Positions 10,928 to 20,728 of a DNA stretch of 64,000 bases are shown here, piece after piece (positions within the stretch are counted from its first letter, which is position 1; each line of letters begins with the position of its first letter). A program made the translations under genes and the position numbers. This DNA is from Megaleporinus macrocephalus (Eukaryota; Chordata; Actinopteri; Characiformes; Anostomidae), in contig CM038727.1 in the NCBI GenBank assembly GCA_021613375.1, forward strand, positions 3,207,004 to 3,271,003. The letters are read 5' to 3'. A model generated the notes under the pieces. It saw only the letters and a list, made by a program, of their open reading frames with translations. It had not been told where the DNA came from and made no database searches.

Positions 10928-11600
10928 ATTACATTTTGGTTCTTTGGGAGTTCTATAAAGAACCATTGGCAATACAATTCATTCTTGATTAGTCTGATGG
11001 AGATGTGGTTCTATGTGACACCAAATAGAACAATTCTACTATATGATATAATGGCAAGCTTGTTACAACTGAAGAACATTTTGAGGTGCTCTAAAGATGT
11101 AGATGTAGAACATATCCTATGTCAACCTGAAAAATCATTTCTCCCTGCAAAGAAACAATTAAAGTCTGCAAATTGTTCTTCGATTGTTCATGGTTCTATA
11201 CAAAACCACTGTCTTTACAAAAGAGTCCTTAAGGAATCTCCAAAAAAGGTTCTGCTGATGTTGGGGTGTCAGGTTTCTGATAGTGTCTAGAACCACATAC
11301 AACACATTCTCCAACAACCTGAAGAACCATTTCACCATTCAAAAACCATTTAGGTTTGGAAATGGTTATTTGAGAGTTCTATAAAGAACCATTGTCTGTA
11401 CAACACATTCTTGATTAGTCTGATAGAGATGTATTTCTATGTGACACCATAAAGAACAATTCTACTATATGATATAATGGCAAGCATGTTAGAATAGAAG
11501 AACATTTTGAGGTGCTCTAAAGAACTATCTTCAAAAAGGTTCTGTATAGAACCATATAGAACACCCCTCCACCATCAACATGAAGAGCCATTTACCTATA
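10928..11600. repeat. Second locus of the GGTTCT/AGAACC repeat family
   Basis: Same words as the 8.0-9.5 kb block (for example AACACATTCTTGATTAGTCT, GGTGCTCTAAAGA, AGGTTCTGCTGATGTTGGGG near 11248), covering about one and a half units. It lies exactly between two copies of a 125-bp direct repeat. Confidence 0.8.
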
Positions 11601-11617
11601 CTAGCTACTAGAGAGTA

Positions 11618-11745
11618 GCTAGTATAGGTAACGTTACTACCAGCAGCTCTGAGTAACCAGCATAGCTAACTAAATAGGATGTGGGCCGAGCTTATTTACA
11701 CGCAGGCTCATTTTATTTGTTCTGTGTTGCTTCTGTGTGATCATC
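11618..11745. repeat. Right copy of a 125-bp direct repeat
   Basis: Imperfect copy of 10800-10927, with the same AGGTAACGTTACTACCAGCA start and the same TTGCTTCTGTGTGATCAT end. Beyond it the right copy continues into sequence not present after the left copy. Confidence 0.9.
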
Positions 11746-13268
11746 ACCGCTGTAAGCCAGCCAATAAGAGCGGAGCTCTTCTAAATATTCATGAGCTTTG
11801 CAAGGAGAAAATGGGTGTAGAACTGATCTGGGTGACCAAAATCACACTTACCTTCAATGGAGAACAATTGAAATACTGAATAAATACATTCTATAGCAGA
11901 TTTAAAGCTCCATTGAAGTCTAAAACTAGACTTACATATGCCATTTGTGGTAGTCAATCATTGGAAGACCCCCCCCCCACTCACTGCACCACCCCCATAG
12001 CCAGTGTGTAAAATATTCCCATATATTCCCATATTGACTATTCCGGCTCTGCTTCAGTGGCAACAATATGTTTGGTTTAATATGTTTACTCCATGAAAAC
12101 TGATTTTAAGACATTTAGGGGGTCCGAGAGGTTAATTATGGGGTCCCAGGCCCTAGAGTGATTGAAAATATTAAATAAAATCATTTCTCACCAACAATAA
12201 ACACCAGATTTGACTTCCTAGCAGTAACGATAACTATCTGGCTTCTCTACTAATCAGATGGCGGGAAAGAAACCAAGCATGGTCCCCTGACAATACATCA
12301 TCAGTAGGAGTTTCCTCATCTTTAATCTCAGACTTCAGGCGATTGTGGCGCCACTGTAGGACAGGAGTATGCAAATGTAGCAGCGGCTCAAGAAGTGCCT
12401 CGTTAATTATGCATGCATTTCGGAAAATTGGTGGCCATGAGGTTAGAACTGGAGTGCCGTGATTTCCCAATGCAAACATGTCGCCACACACACAGAAGGC
12501 TGTAAGTGGAGCGTTCGGAGGGTCTAGTAAATTGAAGCTGACTGTGAGTGGCAGTCACTACGTGGATCTGGGTTCGGACAGTAACCTATTCCAGCGGGAG
12601 GAATACTAAGATAAGGGCTGCAGATCTGAAGGGAGAACTGCTGGGTTTTGTTTTGACTGTGGTTTGTGACCCCCTGCAGGAAAAGGCTGGGAAATAGAGT
12701 GAGCAGGTTGCTGGAGATCAGTGCCAACCTCTCGGAATCTGTTGTAGAGTCCCGTGAGAGGGGGGCCAGGTTGCAGCCAGTGACTCTCACTGCAGTCCCT
12801 GTGTAGTGGTGTGAAAACAATACCCTTGGGCTCGTATGCAGAGCTTTTCTTTATCTGAGCCAATAATTAGTCGTTGTTTGTTTCCTGCGGAATATAAACA
12901 AAGACTCAATGCAGAACCTGACTGATAGTTTAAAAGCCTTTATCTGATCAATTAGTGTATTTTCACCACCAGATCTGATTAGAACAGATGTAAATAATCC
13001 TACATACAATACAAAGTAACATGAACATGTTATTGTGAGAGAAGTAGATCAGATCTTGAGCTCCAGTTTAAAGAACAAAGTTAGGTTCCAGATCTCTCCT
13101 GGACGCCCCAGACATTGTATGAATGTGTTCAGTTCCTTCAGCAGCAAATCTTGATTTAGCTTAATGAAGTACTGAGCAGTCAAAGCAGGTATTAGATGAG
13201 AACTGATAATAATACTGGGTTGTTTAGGAGAAGCTTGGAAAGGGTTAAATAAACACACTGACGTATGG
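11746..13268. other. Non-coding stretch, nothing recognised
   Basis: Includes a C-run near 11971 and several short unrecognised frames on the minus strand between 12234 and 13276. None has a domain I recognise, or a splice-flanked structure I would defend. The word GGGGTCCGAGAGGTTAATTA near 12119 has a loose inverted counterpart near 35490, hinting at an old shared repeat. Confidence 0.45.
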
Positions 13269-13370
13269 AAAAGCACTACTTACTCTATTAATACTGATTA
13301 ATATTTAATAATAAAGTGTAAAAGAACTACTTACTCTATTAATACTGATTAATATTTAATAATAAAGTGT
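13269..13370. repeat. 51-bp tandem duplication, two copies
   Basis: The segment containing CTTACTCTATTAATACTGAT occurs twice, 51 bp apart (13280 and 13331), with one substitution in the leading AAAAGCACTAC / AAAAGAACTAC. Confidence 0.9.
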
Positions 13371-13464
13371 TTACTGAGTGAATAAATTCTTCCTGTCTGG
13401 AAAAACAGTAGCTAAAATCTTTGGTCAAAGCAGAGAAACTAAGGAAACACATGGGTACATACAC

Positions 13465-14395
13465 AGATCAGCCATAACATTAAACCCCCCTCCTTCTATC
13501 TCCACTCACTGTCCACTGTATCAGCTCCACTGACCATACAGGACCTCCACTCACTGTCCACTGTATCAGCTCCACTGACCATACAGGACCTCCACTCACT
13601 GTCCATTGTATCAGCTCCACTGACCATACAGGACCTCCACTCACTGTCCACTGTATCAGCTCCACTGACCATACAGGACCTCCACTCACTGTCCACTGTA
13701 TCAGCTCCACTGACCATACAGGACCTCCACTCACTGTCCACTGTATCAGCTCCACTGACCATACAGGAGCTCCACTTACAGACTGCAGTTCATCTGATTC
13801 TCTGTATACTTTATTACTCTGTTCTTTAATGATCAGGACCCCCACAGGACCACCACAGAGCAGATACTATTAGGGAGGTGGGTCATTCTTAGCATTGCAG
13901 TGACACTGATGTGGTGTGTTAGTGTGTGTTGTGCTGGTGTGAGTGGATCAGACACAGCAGTGCTGCTGCTGGAGTGTTTAAACACCTCCTCATTGTCACT
14001 GCTGGATTGAGAATCGTCCACCAACCAAAACTATCCAGACAGCAGTGTCCTGTGGGCGGCGTCCTGTGTCCACTGATGAAGAACTAGAGGAACACACACT
14101 GTGCAGCAGATGAGCTACTGTCTCTGACTTTACATCTACAAGGTGGACCAGCAAGTAGTAGGAGTGTCTAATAGAGTGGACAGTGAGTGGACACAGTGTT
14201 TAAACACTCCAGCAGCAGCACTGCTGTGTCTGATCCACTCACACTAGCACAACACACACTAACGCATCACCACCACTGTGTCAGTGTGACTGAAGTGCTG
14301 AGAATGATCCCCCATCCACATAATATCTGCTCTGTGGTGGTCCTGTGGGGGCCCTGATCATTAAAGAACAGAGTAATAAAGTATACAGAGAATAA
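13465..14395. mobile_element. Foldback (long inverted repeat) element with an internal minisatellite
   Basis: The left arm, about 13796-13987, and the right arm, about 14194-14393, are reverse complements over roughly 190 bp. For example, TCTCTGTATACTTTATTACT on the left is matched in reverse at the far right, and GGAGTGTTTAAACAC meets GTGTTTAAACACTCC. They enclose a loop of about 205 bp. Upstream of the left arm lies a 45-bp minisatellite, and before that a leader containing ATCAGCCATAACATTAAAC. A shortened copy at 46563-46830 has the same leader, minisatellite and left arm, so all three belong to one dispersed family. No transposase frame is present; it is a non-autonomous element of unassigned superfamily. 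Confidence 0.82.
13496..13764. repeat. 45-bp minisatellite, six copies, within the foldback element
   Basis: The unit starts CTCCACTCACTGTCCACTGT and contains CAGCTCCACTGACCATACAG. Six nearly identical copies occur here, against two in the sister element at 46.6 kb, so copy number varies between members of the family. Because 45 is a multiple of three, two reverse-strand frames stay open; I do not regard them as genes. Confidence 0.95.
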
Positions 14396-14505
14396 ATGTA
14401 AATGTTCTGGTTGGTGTTGTGGTTGTCTGTAAATGTTCTGGTTGGTGTTGTGGTTGTGTGTAAATGTTTTGGTTGCTGGTTGGTGTTGTGGTTGTGTGTA
14501 AATGT
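14396..14505. repeat. Three copies of a 31- to 35-bp repeat
   Basis: GTAAATGTTCTGGTTGGTGT followed by a TGTGGTTGT-rich part repeats three times; the third copy carries an extra GGTTGCT. Confidence 0.85.
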
Positions 14506-14649
14506 TGGGGGGTTAAATATTAACCAGTCTGTTATGTAACAGTGTAGGATTTGGAGCTCGGCCTGTTTATCCTCCCTCTTCTGTAAAAGCTGGGTTTGTA
14601 TCTGAAGAACAGAGTTCTAGGTTCAGGGTATGTACAGTTCAGAGTACTG

Positions 14650-14652
<3 letters not shown>

Positions 14653-14701
<49 letters not shown>
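14653..14701. repeat. (TA)n microsatellite
   Basis: An uninterrupted TA run of about 48 bp. The Ile-Tyr-rich frame through it is an artefact. Confidence 0.98.
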
Positions 14702-14704
<3 letters not shown>

Positions 14705-14836
14705 TGAGAAGAACACACTCTCTCACTCTCTCAGGTTCAAGTGCTTTTCTAATATCTTCATCGTTAGGCCTGGAAAAAGCTGCCAATGAACACTTTCATG
14801 GAAAAAAATAGCTTCAGTCAATGATGGATCACAGCT

Positions 14837-15130
14837 GTAAGCCTGCATTCACATCACAATCACTTACCACAGCTAACAACAAACCATAAAAACGACATCA
14901 GCAGACCTTTCAGCAGTCCGTCCCAGTCAGGAATGAGAAACGTCCTTCACTCAGTCTATAATTCTTTTGGCTTTTTAAAGAGAAAAAGAAACATTTGTCT
15001 TGCTTTCCTCCCATTCGTGTGTCTCCACCTGGTCTTTTAAATAGCTTTAGCTGTTTAGTTCGAGCTCCTGCAGGTTACAAGGCAGCAATCTTACCAGAAC
15101 AGGATTTTTTATTGTACCAGAGGCTCCTGA
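14837..15130. repeat. Left copy of a local 270- to 290-bp duplication
   Basis: From GTAAGCCTGCATTCACATCA to ACCAGAGGCTCCTGA this segment is repeated at 15620-15881 with scattered substitutions and small deletions. The copies are 783 bp apart and in the same orientation. The sequence between them is not shared. Confidence 0.9.
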
Positions 15131-15619
15131 CGCTGGCAAATTACGCTGATAAGTCACTCCAGAATTAACCTAACTATAGGTTTGTGATTGTGATGGGAAT
15201 ACAGGCTTATACAGTGGCTAAGTTTATAAAGGAGATGGTAGAAAATGAATTAATGTGGAACGAGAACATTCAAAAAGAAGCTGGCAAATAGCAAGCTGAA
15301 CTCCAGCATCTTCTGTTTGTTCTATAACTCAGTTTTGTGATTATAGGAGGTAATTCGCTTCAGAATTATTATTTAGCAGACTGTGAAAACTGTGAACAGG
15401 GCAGATTCTTATTATCTTAAAATCACAGAGCTCCTCAGCAACCCCAGGTCATACTAATACTAATCCAGCTCCAGTAGGGCTTTAGAATTAATGTGTTCCT
15501 ACTTGAATTTGGAATTAGTTAGGCTTTCAAATGATTCCATAGTTTATCATGATTTTAAATACAAGCATTTCTAAAAGATGACCCTGAAGAACTTTACTTC
15601 TTTATAATGTAGTTACCGT
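15131..15619. other. Spacer between two copies of a local duplication
   Basis: AT-leaning non-coding sequence with no recognised feature. Confidence 0.5.
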
Positions 15620-15881
15620 GTAAGCCTGCATTCACATCATAATCACAAACTATAAGAACATCATCAGCAAAGTCCCAGTCAGGAATGAGAAACGTTCTTC
15701 ACTCAGTGTATAATTCCTTTGGCTTTTTAAGGAGAAAAAGAAATATTTGTCTTGCTTTCCTCCCTTCGTGTGTCTCTACTTGGTTATTTAAGTAGTTTCA
15801 GCTGTTAAGTTTAAGGCCCTGCAGGTTACAGGCCTGCAATCTTACCAGAACAGGATTTTGTACAGTACCAGAGGCTCCTGA
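15620..15881. repeat. Right copy of a local 270- to 290-bp duplication
   Basis: Counterpart of 14837-15130, about 30 bp shorter because of small deletions in its first third. Confidence 0.9.
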
Positions 15882-16519
15882 GCAGTGCAGCCGATTAAGC
15901 ATTCGTCCTATAATTGCAAGATGGTTCCATCTCTGGTGACGCCACAGCTGGCTTGCAGGCGGAACTTGAACATGACCTGAAAATTGAGAACAATTTATCC
16001 AAATTCTCATTATAACAAAAAACAAGATTCTTCAAAGGACTACTTCCAGCTGTGTTCCAAAGAAAAACAAGCATCTCCAAAGTTCCTAAAACCTTTCAGT
16101 GAAAGCAGAATCTTCTCCAATATATTTTGGAGTATTTCTATTGGTCCATTCATCGTGAAATTGAAAAATTTACATGACAAACGACATGGTTCTTGGCTCA
16201 GTTGGAACGTGACCTTGCAGGTAAGTGTGAAGGTAATTGATCATTACGTTTGGTTCCTCAGGTCTAGTTAGGCAGGTGATCAGCAGACACTTCACTCTTT
16301 GTGCTCACTATCACTGATTTTGAGCAGATGTAACAGTAAAGCTAACTGAAGTCTACAAAGCTGAGGAGAGCTTCAGAGATTTGACAGCTTGGATGACCAT
16401 CTAGTTTCTGGGAAAACGTAAGTTCTTCATAAGCGTAGTTACTGTGTAAAGAGGAGTATGGGCCTAGCAAGGGTCCACTCACAAGCCCCTCAGGACCTCA
16501 CTGCCCTCCTCTTCTGCTG
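15882..16519. other. Non-coding stretch containing a dispersed repeat at about 16100-16160
   Basis: The word TATTTCTATTGGTCCATTCA near 16132 belongs to a short dispersed repeat, also seen near 19275, 37410-37500, 39056-39135 and 44103-44185. The remainder shows no gene or element. Confidence 0.6.
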
Positions 16520-16872
16520 AAAACCAGTGGAAGATTGACCATCAGGGCCTCCTCCTCACCTAACACCAACCAGTTCTCAACTGCACCACTGCATCATCCA
16601 GAAGTACCAGCATTGAGATAGGATGGGACTGTTTTAGTTCACTCCCACTTCTTACACAGACTGAGTCAGAGACTGCCTTAGTCAGAGACTCTACCTGTGA
16701 AGTTTCTAAAGCTTTTACCATCCAGAGGTTCTTTCTGCATTTATTCAGAACTTGGTTTAATAACCTGTAAACACTGTTTGACCAGAGGAGGACATGTTTT
16801 TCCTTGTGAGTCATGGTTCCTCCGAAGGTTTCTTCCTCCAGTCTTGAGGGAGTTTTCCTTACCACTGTCAGA
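16520..16872 (+). mobile_element. 3' untranslated tail fragment of an L2-type LINE
   Basis: It matches the 3' region of the LINE at 50776-53764: GAGATAGGATGGGACTGTTT, GTTTGACCAGAGGAGGA and GGTTTCTTCCTCCAGT occur in the same order at 53.36-53.62 kb. The ORF and the final tail are missing, so this is a truncated, diverged copy. Confidence 0.85.
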
Positions 16873-18195
16873 CATGGGACCAAGTCACTAAGTTGCAAGT
16901 AACAAGTTAGTCTCAAGTCTTGACAATCAAGTCCCGAGTCAAGTTCCAAGTCAATACAAGCGAGTCCCAATACAAGTCCCAAGTCTTAAACTTTGAGTCC
17001 TAGTCAAGTCACCAGATGTAACGTCATTTCAGTATTTAACACAACTGATGCAGTTGATTAGTAGAATATTAAACTAACATTAATATAACATTACCGTTTT
17101 TAAAGTTTGTATTATGACAAAAATAACTTGCATATGAAATTAGATAATTTTAAGCAGTTCTAATCACTGATCACCTCATTACCAGTCCATTACCAGTCCA
17201 ATCACCTCATTACCAGACCATTACCAGTCCAATCACCTCATTACCAGACCATTACCAGTCCAATCACCTCATTACCAGTCCATTACCAGTCCAATCACCT
17301 CATTACCAGTCCATTACCAGTCCAATCACCTCATTACCAGTCCAATCACCTCATTACCAGACCATTACTGAGTTAAAATAGGTGTTGAAGCAGAAAAACA
17401 CTAAAATGTGAGGCAGTGGGTCTCGAAGGCCGAGGCTGAGGACCACTGCACTGTATGGAAGTATTAGTACTCATTACACCTACAGGAATTTTAATAATCA
17501 CATTCTAAACCATAAGCATTAATATCTGGACGGGTCTTTCAGGTCTAACAGCATGTGTGACTCTGCAGTAGCTCTGCATGGACTGATCAGTGTTTGTTCT
17601 GTTCTGCTCTACTGGATCACTTCCTGTCTGAGACGCTGAGCTTCCTCTTTAATATTTCAGTGAAGTTCTCAGTGGACGGTGGAAGATCTAGGAGGAGGAA
17701 CAGAGGGAGAGAGCTTCCTTCACATTAGCCGTTCTTTATCATTATGTCTAAGTTTGCTAGCTTGTTAGCCAGCTAGCTAGCTAACTGCTCTATGTGAAAC
17801 ATACAGAGCAGAGACTTCCTGTTCTTTGCGCCTCAAAAGTGGAACAAAGTTTGAAGTGGTTGCAGCTCCATCTGTGATCTTGACTCTACATGTCCTGCAG
17901 TTCTTTTTTATTTACTGCAGCCAAATCTTTGTAGTTGAGCTGGAATATTTATACGTCTCCACACAAATTTAACACCGGCAAAGCTTCCCATGATTGGCTG
18001 CAGAACTTCACTTGTTGCTAGGTTACGGATAAACTGAGCGGCGCAGCTCAGCTACCTAGTGTTACAGCACAAATTAATACAAAGCAATCAGTTATGTGTT
18101 TCAGTTTTCCTTATTTATTATGTTAAAATAAAGTCTCAAAGCTCAAGTCTGATTCCAAGTCCAAGTAAAGGTAAAGTCTAAGTCACAGAGTCATA
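16873..18195. repeat. AAGTC-rich borders enclosing a 31-bp minisatellite and non-coding DNA
   Basis: Both ends (16873-16990 and 18120-18195) are rich in CAAGTC/AAGTC words in the same orientation, a pattern seen at the ends of some fish dispersed repeats. This may therefore be one element about 1.3 kb long. Inside are the 17.2-kb minisatellite and ordinary sequence including CTAGCTAGCTAACTG near 17774. No transposase frame is visible. The element boundary is inference. Confidence 0.4.
17165..17368. repeat. 31-bp minisatellite, about six copies
   Basis: ATCACCTCATTACCAG recurs at 31-bp steps (17201, 17232, 17263) with alternating ACCAGACC/ACCAGTCC variants; the last copies are shortened. Confidence 0.92.
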
Positions 18196-19308
18196 CGTTG
18201 GTGGGCAGCTGGTCGATGGCGGGCTGGTATCGGAAGTCTTCCTGTGGTTCTTTCTTGATAGAAAATAATCAGAGAACAGGAAGGAATAGTAAAGGCCTGA
18301 CCCGTGTGTAGGCTGGTAATGAAGGGAGTGATCTGCCTAATGGTCTTAATTGTTGTCGTTTATCACGGGAGGCGCTGGTGGCAGGATGAAGGCAAACAGG
18401 TAATCTTTCTCAGATAATTAAAACCCCATGTCGCCGCCTTTTCTGTAGAGGAAATGAAAGAGAGAGCGAACCAGCGAGGCTTTGATTTAGAAACACAAGC
18501 CTTCCAAATACGGCTCAAACTAAAATGCCATGTTGCTGCACCGCCTGGACGGCCGTCCGTGCCTCTTTACCCAAACTGATATCACAGGCTGCTTTCAATT
18601 GAAGGTTCGGGGTTTTCTTCCACGTGTAATTGGATGTAATTTTATTCAGATATATGTTTTTTTTTTTTGTCCTGTGGCCCAAATTTCATTTCCCTCTATC
18701 TGGTGCTGACAGGTGCAGGTTGTAGATTAGTTTTCGCGACAGCAGGACTGTGAACACGGAGGCACTGAGAGAGCAAAGGAGGGAGGTGGAGGAGAAAGAG
18801 AGGGAGGCAAAGCTGCTCGTCACACTTGCCGGCGAGGCGAATATTTACGGGTTTGCGAGGGTGTTTTTTTTTTTGATGGCGGACGCGAGCAGTAACTAGC
18901 ACATAATAGCAAACGGTAGAGCCCCGCTCACAAAGGATCAAACCAGGTGCTTCCATCTCTTCGCAGGCTTTTGTATCGGCAAATTCAGTCTCCCGGAGTC
19001 GGCCGTTATCTTCCCCCTCAGCCCTGTTGTCAATGCGGCCTTGGTGCGCCACGCACCTTGACAAATACCTCGCTCATCTACGATAACGTCCCTATGTAAA
19101 CAGGAAATTGTGGCCCTCGCATCAAAAAGGCTAGCTCTCTTCTCCGGTATGCCACCCACCGAGCATTTCTTCCAAATCAGCTGCTGTCCGCTAAAGATTC
19201 CAGCATATTCGTGGCTGCCCATGAGAAAAACATGCATCCCCAAATTTTGTTGATTTTCATTTTTCAGAAAGTTCGGTGATGAATGGACCAATACAAATGC
19301 TCCAAAGT
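18196..19308. other. Candidate conserved non-coding island
   Basis: From about 18300 to 19000 the sequence is repeat-free and balanced, with regulatory-like words such as GGTCTTAATTGTTGTCG, CAGATAATTAAAACCCC, TCCAAATACGG and TTCCACGTGTAATTGG (an E-box CACGTG beside a TAATTG core). Frames on the minus strand from 18696 to 19312 are not convincing. The last 35 bp carry a reversed copy of the short dispersed repeat (ATGAATGGACCAATAC), which abuts the Tc1-like element at 19309. Confidence 0.35.
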
Positions 19309-19480
19309 ACACAATGTTGGCAAACGTATTCTCTCGTCTGTCGCATATGAACTAGAGTGACGTCCCATTCTTAATCCATAGGGTTTAATATGATTTAATA
19401 TGACCTTTGCAGCTATAACAGCTTCAACTCTTCTGGGAAGGCTCTTCACACGGTTTAGGAGAGTGTTTATGGGAATGTTT
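19309..19480 (-). mobile_element. Left part (3' end) of a Tc1-like transposon split by a Gypsy element
   Basis: The left terminus ACACAATGTTGGCAAACGTATT is followed by the standard Tc1-like 3' end (TGACGTCCCATTCTTAATCC) and the minus-strand C-terminus of the transposase (LPRRVEAVIAAK). Homology stops at GGGAATGTTT (19471-19480), where the long terminal repeat of the Gypsy element begins. The transposase sequence resumes at about 26336. Confidence 0.88.
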
Positions 19481-20689
19481 TGTAGCCAGCAGGCTTAGTG
19501 AGAGAGGGACTTTTATTTTGAAGGCAGCGCCTGGGGGCGGCCATTTTGGGGGGGTATTTTAGTCCTGCGATAGCTCACCAAAGTATCGTTTGGTCTCGTT
19601 TGAGTTCTGCCGGTCTTCACGTGCAGCAGGTAATTTCTTTATTATCAAGTTAATATGTAACAGTTGTTTCTGTGCTTTATACTGCGTGTTTTTGTAGATC
19701 ATTAACGAGAGTAGCAAGTGGCAGCACGGGCCGTGAAAGGTGAAGGCTCCATCCATAGAAGGACTGTTTTGGATGGATTAAGTGGTGTCAGTGTTTGATC
19801 CAGTGGCTGGAAACTGTAAGTTTGAACAATGTATGTTGGAGTGTCTGAGTGATTAGTAGCATGAAGACACAATGCGGTTGTTGTGATCTAAGGCTCTTTT
19901 GTTATGGTACGTTTTATTATAGTCTGAGATCGATTTGGATGCTTGGTGGGAGCTGAGGTTCTCAGGGGTACATGTGTTAATACATCGCTGTACAGGTACG
20001 AGCTGGTTTATGTTAAAGGGATGCTGTGTTGAAACTAGGCTCATTTTAGTAACCTTGTGCCTACGTTGTCTTACAGGGCACAGGGGCCTGCGGGATAATA
20101 GCCACTGTTTTTTTTATTTATGTGAACTGTGTTTTATGTACATTTGATTTTATTATTTTGATTCTGGATTACTGGAAGGTTGAGCATTCCTTGTAGTAGA
20201 TGCTCAAAGGATTTTTTATCACCTTGGGTGCCTAAATCATATGTGTAGCCATTTTAAAACGAATTCCCTCATGACTGACTAGTGTGGCCTCCGATCACAT
20301 TCTAGGTGGTCTCAGTTTACCTTGGCAGACAGTATATGCCATTGGGTTTTTTTTGGATATATGTTGGTTGAGAATAACTTATTGATTGATTTAAAGCGGA
20401 TTGTTTTCTTTTTTATATATATATTTGATTTATAAATTTTCTTGTGCATGTAAAGATTTCTTTCTTTATTTATTTATTTATTATAGTAATCTCATTTGTG
20501 TGTGTGTGTATATAGGATTTGGTGTGGGGTGGCAAAGTCTGAGGCCAATGGTTGTATTTTGTATTTTAGGGTCTCTTTTGTGAGACCCTAGAGTCACCTG
20601 TGAGTGCCACAGTCTTCTGGTTGGGGAACGGCTACCTGGTTGTGATAATGGCATGATTGGATGCTGTTTGATGTTAGCCAAATACTGAA
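19481..20689 (+). repeat. 5' LTR of the Gypsy element, 3'-truncated
   Basis: It aligns with the 3' LTR from the first base to CCAAATACTGAAG and then diverges abruptly. The 3' LTR goes on for about 230 bp, so the end of this copy was deleted together with the primer-binding site and gag. A G-rich stretch (CTGGGGGCGGCCATTTTGGG, 19531-19550) contains a GC-box-like and a YY1-like (GCCATTTT) word, plausible promoter elements. By eye I count about five substitutions and some microsatellite length changes against the other LTR. The short frames inside are present in both LTRs and have no recognised product. Confidence 0.92.
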
Positions 20690-20728
20690 GTAGTCCCTAG
20701 TCGCAGGCCGGGTGTCTAGTATTTCTGA

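Noticed and set aside
16560..16982. 140-codon minus-strand frame
   Set aside because: It lies antisense to an L2 3' tail and continues into AAGTC-rich repeat.
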